Positions 8,303 to 14,964 of a stretch of 19,951 nt of DNA are shown here, piece after piece (within the stretch, counting starts at the first letter, position 1; every line of letters starts with the position of its first letter). This DNA comes from Candidatus Aminicenantota bacterium (GTDB lineage: Bacteria > Acidobacteriota > UBA4820 > DSQY01), in assembly GCA_027365515.1 (NCBI GenBank), contig DAHXMK010000294.1, positions 1 to 19,951 of the forward strand. Reading direction: 5' to 3'. The notes under the pieces are model-generated. The model saw nothing but the letters and a program-made list of their open reading frames with translations. It did not search any database and was not told where the DNA came from. Both the position numbers and the translations under genes were made by a program.

Positions 8303-8408
8303 AAGGTTTAGCCAGCAAGGTAGGATGGTTTAAAGGTGGGAAAAGGTTAAGGCAGGCGGCCTCCCGCAGGAAGCCGGCAATTTAAGGCGGGATACTGTCA
8401 GGCAGGAA

Positions 8409-8681
8409 TTAAGCATTCGTCGAGCCTCCGGTCTTCGCTTCAGCCTTTTTCGAAGGCGAAGGTTTTCCGTTGGCGCCGCCGCCGGAGCTTGCGGTTCCGC
8501 TCTTGCGGCCATAATCGGTTACGTACCAGCCGGCTCCCTTGAATTGAAGCGCTGGAACGCTGAAGCACTTGTGGATCGCTCCGCCGCACTTCGGGCAGGC
8601 GGTCAATAATGGATCGCTCACCTTCTGGAGTTTTTCAAACCTTTTGTGGCAGGCGTCGCACTCGTATTCGTATATCGGCAT
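8409..8681 (-). CDS. FmdB-family zinc-ribbon protein
   Basis: A small cytoplasmic protein of 90 residues beginning MPIYEYEC, the hallmark of the FmdB family. A first CxxC (CDAC) and a second (CPKC) form the predicted zinc ribbon, followed by the family-typical FKGAGWYVTDYG. The last 30 residues are a low-complexity tail of Ser, Gly, Lys and Pro. Family members are named after a putative regulator of formamidase or other amide-hydrolase genes, but the biochemical role is unknown. The second ATG (8681) is preferred to the one at 8687: GGAG lies about 9 nt before it but only 3 nt before the first, and the family starts with MPIYEY. A strong promoter lies upstream. Confidence 0.9.
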   Translation of the reverse strand: MPIYEYECDACHKRFEKLQKVSDPLLTACPKCGGAIHKCFSVPALQFKGAGWYVTDYGRKSGTASSGGGANGKPSPSKKAEAKTGGSTNA

Positions 8682-8709
8682 AGCCATTTTCTCCGGCTGC
8701 TAGGTACTA

Positions 8710-8738
8710 AGTATAGGCTCCGGACACTACGTTGTCAA
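8710..8738 (-). promoter_or_regulatory. sigma70-type promoter for the FmdB-family gene
   Basis: On the minus strand, a perfect -35 TTGACA (8738-8733), a 17-base spacer and -10 TATACT (8715-8710, 5 of 6). The start near 8703 leaves a leader of about 22 nt. This is one of the best promoter matches in the window. Between it and the folE promoter (8739-8859) I see nothing further. Confidence 0.75.
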
Positions 8739-8859
8739 GTGGCATGTAGCGCGACACAAAGTGCCTTGCCAAATATAGCTGATATTGGAATAGTCAACAG
8801 CCATTGGTGAATCTCCGCGCGCCTCGCTTGCGTCTTATAGATGCTGCCCGTGAGAACCG

Positions 8860-8888
8860 GTAACAGGCACTGGCGATTGGAGTATAAT
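8860..8888 (+). promoter_or_regulatory. sigma70-type promoter for folE
   Basis: -35 GTAACA (8860-8865, 4 of 6), a 17-base spacer and a perfect -10 TATAAT (8883-8888). The start near 8895 leaves only about 11 nt of leader, just enough for the GGAGGAG ribosome site. Confidence 0.65.
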
Positions 8889-8905
8889 ATCTTCCGGAGG
8901 AGCGA

Positions 8906-9463
8906 ATGGAGGAAGCGGTTCGCGCCATACTGGCTGCTCTGGGCGAAGACCCGCGAAGGCCGGGCCTTGAACGGACGCCCGAGCGCGTCGCCGAGAGCCT
9001 AATGGACCTGACGCGCGGCAGCAGGGAGCCGCTGGACGATATCTTGGCTGGCGCCACCTTCGAGGACCAATCCAGGGCGATGGTGCTGGTTCGGGACACT
9101 CCTTTCTACAGCTTGTGCGAACACCACCTGCTCCCGTTTTTTGGCAGGGTCCACGTGGCCTACGTTCCAAACGGCCACGTCATCGGCTTGTCGAAAATCC
9201 CGAGGGTGATAGAACACTTCGCCCGGCGGTTGCAGGTTCAAGAAAGAATGACCGAGGAGGTGGCTCAGACGCTTTGGGCCACTCTGAAGCCGACAGGATT
9301 GGGGGTCGTCGTCGAAGCCACTCACCTCTGCATGGTGATGCGCGGCGTTCAAAAGCAGGGCAGCGTTGCCGTCACCTCGGCCCTCAGGGGGAGCTTTCTT
9401 TCCGACCCGAGAGCACGCACCGAATTTCTCACGCTCGCCGGAGTGCCAGGCAAGACTCCTTAA
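8906..9463 (+). CDS. folE: GTP cyclohydrolase I (FolE)
   Basis: FolE converts GTP to 7,8-dihydroneopterin triphosphate and formate, the first step to tetrahydrofolate and other pterins, as a cytoplasmic homodecamer. The 185-residue protein carries the diagnostic motifs: ERTPERVAESL, FYSLCEHHLLPFFG with zinc ligands C71 and H74, GLSKIPR, and THLCMVMRGVQK with the third zinc ligand C142. The zinc-binding cysteines mark it as the FolE (IA) rather than the FolE2 type. It is short at the N-terminus relative to E. coli FolE (222 residues) but otherwise complete. GGAGGAG lies directly upstream of the ATG. It is monocistronic here, and its TAA interlocks with the stop of convergent lolA. Confidence 0.97.
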   Translation: MEEAVRAILAALGEDPRRPGLERTPERVAESLMDLTRGSREPLDDILAGATFEDQSRAMVLVRDTPFYSLCEHHLLPFFGRVHVAYVPNGHVIGLSKIPRVIEHFARRLQVQERMTEEVAQTLWATLKPTGLGVVVEATHLCMVMRGVQKQGSVAVTSALRGSFLSDPRARTEFLTLAGVPGKTP

Positions 9464-10128
9464 TACGATCCTCCCTGAATCACGTCAACGCCCTTGGGCG
9501 GCTCGAAATGAAAAAGCGACGGCTCCAGCGGCTGGCCGGTCTTGATGTCGCTGAGCTCGAGGGCGACTTCGTTGCCCAGGGCGTCCTTGTAAGATACCCT
9601 GTCAACAAGGCCGGTCTTGCCGTTCAACCTGACTTCAAGGTCTTGGACGCCCGCTAGCGGCTCGGTCAAGGAAAGCTTCAACGTCACGTCATCTCCGGAA
9701 ACGGAGGCGCCGCCGCACGAGAATTCCTTTTTTACGTCAACCTTGCCCAAGAGCAGCCGGAGCGTGATGGGCGCCTTTGAGCCGGTGTCGAGAGGCTGGA
9801 CGAAAAGCTGCCGCTCCTCCGGAATGTAGAGGTAGGACTTCCTGCCGTCGCTGACGGCCAGCTTGCCTTGCGGCTTGTCGTACTGCCACCGCATCCTGCC
9901 GTCGAGAGAAAGAAAGAGCCTGCCCGTTTCGGTTTCGTGCTGGTTGAGCGCCTTCGCGTCGAGCGTCTGCTTGAACGCGGCGGTGAGCGTTCCGATCGAA
10001 CGGTAGGCCCCGGCAAGAAGCTCCATGCCGCGCGAACACCCGTCCTTGGACTGGGCCGTTGTGCCGGAGGGCACCCAAAGCATGGCGGCAACCATGAGGA
10101 GGGAAGCGAATGTCAACCTTATCTTCAT
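9460..10128 (-). CDS. lolA: outer-membrane lipoprotein carrier protein LolA
   Basis: LolA shuttles lipoproteins through the periplasm from the LolCDE exporter to the outer membrane. This 222-residue protein has a signal peptide (cleavage near TTA-QSK, residue 25). The fold then follows the family pattern: an early helix with TLTAAFKQTL, the strand signature GRLFLSLDGRMRWQYDKP, SYLYIPEERQLFVQPL, and a C-terminal half-barrel ending HFEPPKGVDVIQ. Length suits the family. GGAGG sits 4 nt before the ATG. The gene starts 15 bp after the stop of an unrecognised exported protein, so they are probably one operon. Its stop (9462-9460) overlaps the folE stop by 3 bp. Confidence 0.95.
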   Translation of the reverse strand: MKIRLTFASLLMVAAMLWVPSGTTAQSKDGCSRGMELLAGAYRSIGTLTAAFKQTLDAKALNQHETETGRLFLSLDGRMRWQYDKPQGKLAVSDGRKSYLYIPEERQLFVQPLDTGSKAPITLRLLLGKVDVKKEFSCGGASVSGDDVTLKLSLTEPLAGVQDLEVRLNGKTGLVDRVSYKDALGNEVALELSDIKTGQPLEPSLFHFEPPKGVDVIQGGSY

Positions 10129-10143
10129 CAGACCTCCAAAAGC

Positions 10144-11238
10144 CTAAGGCGCGAGGTTCCACATCGGGACGACCCACGCAACGTAACCCTGCGCGCCCCC
10201 ATCGCGCTCGCGAGTCAGGTAAACCGGAATGGCCTCTCCGGCGAGCGCCTCCTTTTCGTTGGTCACTTCCATCAAGTCGCCCAGCTTGCCGGTGACGGGA
10301 TCGAGCATCCGCCCTTCCATGTGAATTCTCATCCTTAATCCGCCCTTTGAAACCTGAAGCGGCGTGATGTCGAGCTTGTAATACTCGATATCCCAGACAA
10401 GTGACCTGGGAGTTGGCTGCGGCGCTGGCTTCTCCTTCGGAGGCGATGGAAGACGGGCATCCTTCTTCATGTGCTTCTTCTTTCCGTCATCCTTCTCCGG
10501 CTTGACGTTTATGGTGAAGCCCTGGCCAGCCTCGACCGTCGGCGTCCCCTTGCTGGTGTCGAGCACCGGCAGGTCATCGAGAACGATGTCTCCCTTCCTG
10601 CCTTCCACCCACCTAGGAACCTTTCGGCTGTAATCATGGGAGACCTCTTTGCCGTCGAGGGATTGAAGCTGGAGCGACTCTATCTCGGAACGGTTGGCGC
10701 CGGCCCACTGCTCAACCTTGACGCCGAACATTATCGGCGGCCACTGCGCCGGTCCTTTTGGAGAGGCAACGATGGCGGCGCTCACGGCGAGGACGACGCG
10801 CACTCCCGTGGCCGGATCGGCGAATATCTCCATGATCTGCTCGCCGGGGTGAGAAAAGGCAAAGTCCTTCGCCCTGCTGTCAACGTTCTCACCGGCGGGC
10901 GTCGCCTCCGAGAGAATGAAACAGTGAAGAACGCCAGCGTCGTCGCGGGAAGGCGTGGCGGCGATGCGCAGCGCCACCGTCGTTTTCTTTCCTCGCGTGG
11001 CGTTGTCTATGTCGAGCGCGCGTTCAAGGCGGCCCGGCCTCCCCAGCGGGAGCGAGGCGCCGAAGGAACCGGCTTCTCGCACCGGCTGGCCCTCGCCGGT
11101 TGTGAGAAGCTTCAAGTTGATCTGCGCGAAGACGGGCTCGGGCTGTTGCACGGGAGGAGGCGCGACCGTCTGCGGCCGGGCGGCTACGGAGAATGCCGCC
11201 AGAAGGATCGCGAGATTTAGCGCGCGCCGGCCAACCAT
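10144..11238 (-). CDS. exported protein of unknown function, upstream of lolA
   Basis: I do not recognise this 364-residue protein. It has an N-terminal signal peptide (Arg-Arg, hydrophobic core 7-19, cleavage near VAA-RPQ), then a Pro/Gln stretch. Two mainly beta-strand regions follow, separated by a Lys/Pro-rich linker at about 246-278. The C-terminal part begins VWDIEYYKLDITPLQVSKGG and ends in AWVVPMW. There is one internal cysteine and no lipobox, so it is probably soluble in the periplasm. It is the promoter-proximal gene of a pair with lolA (15-bp gap), which suggests, without proving, an envelope role. A promoter ends within a few bases of the ATG and no good ribosome site is visible, so the message may be leaderless. 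Confidence 0.75.
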   Translation of the reverse strand: MVGRRALNLAILLAAFSVAARPQTVAPPPVQQPEPVFAQINLKLLTTGEGQPVREAGSFGASLPLGRPGRLERALDIDNATRGKKTTVALRIAATPSRDDAGVLHCFILSEATPAGENVDSRAKDFAFSHPGEQIMEIFADPATGVRVVLAVSAAIVASPKGPAQWPPIMFGVKVEQWAGANRSEIESLQLQSLDGKEVSHDYSRKVPRWVEGRKGDIVLDDLPVLDTSKGTPTVEAGQGFTINVKPEKDDGKKKHMKKDARLPSPPKEKPAPQPTPRSLVWDIEYYKLDITPLQVSKGGLRMRIHMEGRMLDPVTGKLGDLMEVTNEKEALAGEAIPVYLTRERDGGAQGYVAWVVPMWNLAP

Positions 11239-11246
11239 CCGAGCCT

Positions 11247-11275
11247 AGCATATGCAACCTTCCCGGCCAGGTCAA
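11247..11275 (-). promoter_or_regulatory. sigma70-type promoter for the unknown gene-lolA operon
   Basis: On the minus strand, -35 TTGACC (11275-11270, 5 of 6), a 17-base spacer and -10 TATGCT (11252-11247, 4 of 6). The predicted start near 11240 is 0-2 nt before the ATG at 11238. It is divergent from the promoter at 11285. Confidence 0.5.
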
Positions 11276-11284
11276 GAACGGCGC

Positions 11285-11313
11285 TTGCAAGTGACGCCGA
11301 ATTTCCTTAAAAT
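11285..11313 (+). promoter_or_regulatory. sigma70-type promoter for the PpiD-like/propeller/NagZ-like operon
   Basis: -35 TTGCAA (11285-11290, 4 of 6), a 17-base spacer and -10 TAAAAT (11308-11313, 5 of 6). The start near 11320 gives a leader of about 20 nt containing GGAGG at 11328-11332. Confidence 0.55.
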
Positions 11314-11340
11314 AAAGGCTTTATTGCGGAGGCCCACCTC

Positions 11341-12984
11341 ATGAACTTTTTGAGATTCATGCGCGAAACGCCGGTTTTAAAATACGTCTTGTGGATCGTC
11401 ATCATCTCCTTCGTGCTCGCCATATTTGTTCTCTGGGGTGGCGGGCTCGACGCGGAAAGGCGTGGCTCCGTCTTCTCCGCCGATTACGCCGTGAAGGCCG
11501 GGGACAACTCCATGCCCCCGGGCTGTCTGCGCCTCGACTATAAGTTCTACCATAACAGGATGGAGGCTTTATTCGGATCGCAGTTCAAGGAGAGTTACCT
11601 CAGAGGAGCCGTCCAAAACCTGGCGAACCAGATGGTGGGAACCTTGATAATGGAGGATATCGCCAAGGAGTTCGGCCTGAGGGTCTCCGACGCTGAGCTG
11701 GCCGAGGCAATTTCGAAGACTTTCCAGTTCCAAAATCCCAAGGAAGACTACCCAGCGACGTTAGGCCGTTACGGCGTCTCCGCCGATGAATTCGAGCGCT
11801 ACTTCCGCTCGGAGCTTCTTGTGGGCAAGCTCTACGACCTCATGGCCGACGCCCAGTACATGTCGGATGACGCGCTCAAGCAGCTCTACCACGAACAGAA
11901 CGACAAGTACAAAGCGATGGTCGCCTTCGCCAAGACCTCTGACTTCATGGCGAAAGTCCAGCCTCCCAGCGAGGCCGACCTCCAGGCCGCTTACGCCCAG
12001 AAGAAAAACTCACTCACGATCGAGGAGAAACGCTCGATCAAATACGTCAGCGTGAACGAGATGGAGGTGCGCTCCGCCCTGCCGGTGACCGACGCCGACA
12101 TCAAGGCCTATTACGACATTCACAAGGAGCAGTTCGGCGGGAAGCCATTTGACGCCGTGAAGGCGCAGGCCAAGCAGGCTTTCCTCTTCACCAGCCCCGC
12201 CGTCAAGGAGAGGGCCGACAAGGCGTTCAAGGAGGCCACGGACGCTGTGATGAGCGCGAAGGATGAAGCCGCCATCACCGCCGCGGCAACGAAGTTCGGC
12301 CTGAAGATGCAATCCTCGCCCAAGCCCTTCGCCAAGAACGAGCCGGCCGGGGAGCTTGGCCTCAATGATGCTCTGAACAAGGCGATCTTCGAGGCCGCGA
12401 AAGGCAAATGGTCGGACCCCTTCGACATGCGCGGCGGGATCGTCCGCTTCTGCGTGACCGACATCGCCCCCGCTCATCCCGCCACCTTCGCGGAGGCGCG
12501 CGAAGGGCTCGAAAAGCAGATCAAGGAGGACCGGGCCTCCTTGGCGGCCAGGGCGGCGGCGGCAGCAGCGGCGACCTCCGCCAAGGATGCCGCTTCGCTT
12601 GAAGCCGAGGCCAAGAAGCTTTCCTTGGCTACAGCTCAAACCGGCGAGCTCGCCGCGAAAGATTACATCCCGGCCGCAGGCGTCTCCGATCCCAAAGCGG
12701 GGAAGACCCTGGCCTCCTCCCCGGTTGGAACCGTCGTCGGACCGCTGGCAATGAAGGGCGGGTTCCTGGTGGCGGTCGTGACGGAGCAGAAACCGGCCGA
12801 CATGGCCCAGTTCGCGAAAGACCACGACAAGTTCGCCCGCCAGCAGGCGCAGGAGACCGTGAGCCGAATACTCGACGAGGCGGTGGCCCGCAGGCGCAAG
12901 GAGCTTGAGGATAAGAAGGAAATTGCCATCAACACGGGGCTTATCAAGCAGATGGACCCGGCCTCACAGCCAAGCGAGGAGTAA
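11341..12984 (+). CDS. PpiD/SurA-like membrane-anchored periplasmic chaperone without parvulin domain
   Basis: This 547-residue protein has PpiD architecture: a short cytoplasmic start, a single membrane anchor (about 13-32) and a large periplasmic part. The SurA_N-like chaperone region lies about 60-215 (LANQMVGTLIMEDIAKEFGL and neighbours). VTDADIKAYYDIHKEQF (249-265) is the segment that normally leads into parvulin. The parvulin domain itself is absent: no GGDLG-type motif or catalytic His/Cys core follows. Instead two copies of the C-terminal module occur, about 270-380 and 383-487, each running from a Phe-led charged helix through an Ala-rich stretch to a GG(I/F)-hydrophobic strand and a PA pair. 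It is likely a foldase or chaperone without prolyl isomerase activity. GGAGG lies 8 nt before the ATG. The propeller gene starts 3 bp after its stop. Confidence 0.85.
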   Translation: MNFLRFMRETPVLKYVLWIVIISFVLAIFVLWGGGLDAERRGSVFSADYAVKAGDNSMPPGCLRLDYKFYHNRMEALFGSQFKESYLRGAVQNLANQMVGTLIMEDIAKEFGLRVSDAELAEAISKTFQFQNPKEDYPATLGRYGVSADEFERYFRSELLVGKLYDLMADAQYMSDDALKQLYHEQNDKYKAMVAFAKTSDFMAKVQPPSEADLQAAYAQKKNSLTIEEKRSIKYVSVNEMEVRSALPVTDADIKAYYDIHKEQFGGKPFDAVKAQAKQAFLFTSPAVKERADKAFKEATDAVMSAKDEAAITAAATKFGLKMQSSPKPFAKNEPAGELGLNDALNKAIFEAAKGKWSDPFDMRGGIVRFCVTDIAPAHPATFAEAREGLEKQIKEDRASLAARAAAAAAATSAKDAASLEAEAKKLSLATAQTGELAAKDYIPAAGVSDPKAGKTLASSPVGTVVGPLAMKGGFLVAVVTEQKPADMAQFAKDHDKFARQQAQETVSRILDEAVARRRKELEDKKEIAINTGLIKQMDPASQPSEE

Positions 12985-12987
12985 CTG

Positions 12988-14031
12988 GTGCGGCGAGCGC
13001 TCGGGCCGGCCGTGGTTCTTGCCGTCCTCTGCGGCGCTACGGCGCTGCTGCCTGCATCGGCTCCGCCCGCATCGCATAAGCCGCGCCCCATTGACCTGGA
13101 CATAGCCTGCAACTACGCCCCCGTCTTCGCCGGCGGGCGGCTGCGGATATTTACTCGCGAGGGGCGCAACCAGGTGATGGAAGTCGCCACGGACAACGCC
13201 CCCGATTGCAGCCCGGTTCCCATAGCTACCGCCGTGCAGCCGGTAGCTTGCGGCGGCGCCGTTTTCGCGCTTGACGCTTCAGGAGATCTTTGGAAGCTGG
13301 GCTCCGGTTTCCCTGCGACGGTTGACCAGGTTGCTACAGGCGCCATAGCCATGTTTCCAGGCGAGCCGCTTCCAGCGATCCTCTACCAGGACAAGTTCCG
13401 GCTGCCCTCCGGCTCCGAAATGACGCTTCCGTTCAAAGCCGATGGCGGCGCCAAGGTCGAGGGCGGTTGGTGGCTTTTTGGGAAAGGCAAAGCGGTACTG
13501 CTCGGCGAGGACGGCTCGGTCAAGTGGTCGTGGGAGCCGAAGAACCTTACGCCAAGAGCGGCCTGCATCTCTGGAGGAAAGCTTTTCGCCGCCACTCGCG
13601 AGGGGTACCTTTTCGCCCTAGGCCTGAAGCGCGGCGGGAAGATTTTCAGCTACCGCTGCGGGGGCGAGATTTTTCCGCCTCTGGCCGGGCCGGAAGGAAG
13701 CGTCGTTTTCAGCGCGAGCGACCACGCCGTCCGGCGGCTCTCGGCTCACGGCCAACTATTGTGGCAGGAGAGAATGGGCGCCCGCCTCGGATTCGGCCTC
13801 GTCCGGGTTGGCGGCGGTTTCCTTTGCGCGGAAGAGGCCGGCCGCAAGGTCGCCCTCTTCGAGGCAAGGACTGGAAGAGAGCTTTGGCGCTGGGAGGCGC
13901 CCGAAGGAGAGATACTTCTTCCGCCTGCCGCCTCTGGAACATTAGCCGCGGTGCTGGTGTCCACTGAGAAGCCGAAGCCGGTACTGTGGCTCCTCACCCT
14001 TCCAGCGATAGCCGGCGCGGCCAATGGCTGA
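12988..14031 (+). CDS. exported PQQ-type beta-propeller protein
   Basis: The 347-residue protein starts at GTG 12988, supported by GAGGAG 6 nt upstream. An N-terminal hydrophobic segment (about 8-25) is a likely signal peptide. C15 sits in it, but with Leu at -1 the lipobox is poor. The rest repeats short blades with the texture GGxLFAxxxEGxLFAL and AHGQLLWQERMG, and ARTGRELWRWEAP near the end, typical of PQQ-like (BamB-type) propellers. It has several cysteines. Function is unknown; such propellers often act as protein-binding scaffolds. Its place just after a PpiD-like chaperone recalls the BamB/SurA partnership in outer-membrane assembly, but that parallel is inference. Its last 8 bases overlap the next gene. 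Confidence 0.75.
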   Translation: MRRALGPAVVLAVLCGATALLPASAPPASHKPRPIDLDIACNYAPVFAGGRLRIFTREGRNQVMEVATDNAPDCSPVPIATAVQPVACGGAVFALDASGDLWKLGSGFPATVDQVATGAIAMFPGEPLPAILYQDKFRLPSGSEMTLPFKADGGAKVEGGWWLFGKGKAVLLGEDGSVKWSWEPKNLTPRAACISGGKLFAATREGYLFALGLKRGGKIFSYRCGGEIFPPLAGPEGSVVFSASDHAVRRLSAHGQLLWQERMGARLGFGLVRVGGGFLCAEEAGRKVALFEARTGRELWRWEAPEGEILLPPAASGTLAAVLVSTEKPKPVLWLLTLPAIAGAANG

Positions 14032-14893
14032 ATCGCCTAGGCCGGTTTGGCTGACGATTGACGGCTTCGAGCCCTCCGCCTCCCTTGAGCGTTTTCTGGT
14101 TGAAGCCCGTCCATTCGGCATCTTGCTCTTCGCTCGCCACCTCAAGAGCGAAGCGCAAGCCAGAGAACTCAACGCCTGGATGCATTCACTCCTGCCTGGC
14201 ATTCTGGTCGCCCTCGATCAAGAGGGCGGCCGCGTGAGCCGCCTGAAGGCCATCGGCTACGACTTCCCCGGCGCCTCGGAGCTTGGCGCCTTGCCTGGGC
14301 GCGCCAAGGTTCTTGGAGAAGAAATGGGCGCGGCGCTGGCCGGGCTGGGCTTTGACGTTGACTTCGCCCCGGTAGCCGACCTTGGGCCGGCCGAGCCCGG
14401 AACCGGCCTCGAAGGCCGCACCTTTTCCGATGACCCCTCCTCTGTGGCCGAATGCTGCGGCGCTTTTCTGGAGGGGCTTTCCAAATCGGGGATTAAAAGC
14501 TGCCTCAAACATTTTCCCGGCCTGGGCGGCTCCCGCTGCGACAGCCACCAAAGCCTGCCTCACATAGAGGGCGGCCCCGAGGAGCGCCACAGCCACATAG
14601 CTCCTTACCAAGTGCTCGCGCCAATGGCCCCGTTTGTCATGATGGCGCACGGGCGCTACGACATATTCGAGGACCAGTCGCCTTCCAGCCTCAACCCGGA
14701 GGCCTACTCGCTCCTGGACGAGCTCGGTTTCTCCGGCCTCAGCATAACCGACGACCTTTGCATGGGCGCGGTGGCTTCCGAGGGAAATTTGACAGAAAGA
14801 GTTCAAAGAGCGCTGAACGCTGGCGCCGACATCGCGCTCTGGGTGAGCAGAGAGGACGACTCGCTTGCCGTTTGCAGTTCCATTGCCAAGTGA
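14024..14893 (+). CDS. nagZ: glycoside hydrolase family 3 protein, beta-N-acetylglucosaminidase NagZ-like
   Basis: NagZ removes N-acetylglucosamine from anhydromuropeptides during cell-wall recycling in the cytoplasm. This 289-residue protein has no signal peptide and carries the GH3 landmarks: PFGILLFARHL, ALDQEGGRVSRL, KHFPGLGGSRCDSH with the D173-x-H175 acid/base dyad of the NagZ subfamily, MMAHGRYD, and SITDDLCMGAV with the nucleophile among D243/D244. It is about 50 residues shorter than E. coli NagZ and lacks the C-terminal GH3 domain of plant- and fungal-type enzymes. The usual KHFPGHG reads KHFPGLG here. It is the last gene of the operon begun by the PpiD-like gene, overlapping the propeller gene by 8 bp. 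The next promoter lies inside its 3' end. Confidence 0.85.
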   Translation: MAESPRPVWLTIDGFEPSASLERFLVEARPFGILLFARHLKSEAQARELNAWMHSLLPGILVALDQEGGRVSRLKAIGYDFPGASELGALPGRAKVLGEEMGAALAGLGFDVDFAPVADLGPAEPGTGLEGRTFSDDPSSVAECCGAFLEGLSKSGIKSCLKHFPGLGGSRCDSHQSLPHIEGGPEERHSHIAPYQVLAPMAPFVMMAHGRYDIFEDQSPSSLNPEAYSLLDELGFSGLSITDDLCMGAVASEGNLTERVQRALNAGADIALWVSREDDSLAVCSSIAK

Positions 14894-14911
14894 CCTGTTT
14901 TAGCATATAGT
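14883..14911 (+). promoter_or_regulatory. sigma70-type promoter for the diguanylate cyclase gene
   Basis: -35 TTGCCA (14883-14888, 5 of 6), a 17-base spacer and -10 TATAGT (14906-14911, 5 of 6). The -35 lies within the end of the NagZ-like gene. The start near 14918 gives a leader of about 47 nt holding a small inverted repeat, CTCGCT (14921-14926) with AGCGAG (14937-14942). Confidence 0.65.
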
Positions 14912-14964
14912 ATTTCACGTCTCGCTCAAGCGAAACAGCGAGCCATGAAGCGGAGCCAAGAATA

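Noticed and set aside
8199..8333. 44-codon plus-strand frame starting MKLSKATIRR
   Set aside because: It has no Shine-Dalgarno site, an Arg/Pro/Ala-rich composition expected of random GC-rich DNA, and it runs through the palindromic doublet and the opposite-strand promoter.
8256..8335. Faint resemblance to a GEMM (c-di-GMP-I) riboswitch
   Set aside because: Only scattered short matches (GCACGAAAAGGG, GGTAGG) are present; the conserved core and tetraloop-receptor layout are not, and no coding gene follows on that strand until folE.
10471..11220. 249-codon plus-strand frame antisense to the exported protein upstream of lolA
   Set aside because: It has no ribosome site and no recognisable motifs. 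The minus-strand frame has a signal peptide, a promoter and tight spacing to lolA, so this is a shadow frame.
12010..12825. 271-codon minus-strand frame inside the PpiD-like gene
   Set aside because: It is an antisense shadow produced by Ala/Lys-rich coding on the plus strand; the composition is Gly/Arg/Leu-rich with no family motif.
13009..13038. Lipobox at C15 of the propeller protein
   Set aside because: The residue before the cysteine is Leu, not Gly, Ala or Ser, so lipoprotein processing is unlikely; it reads as part of an ordinary signal peptide.
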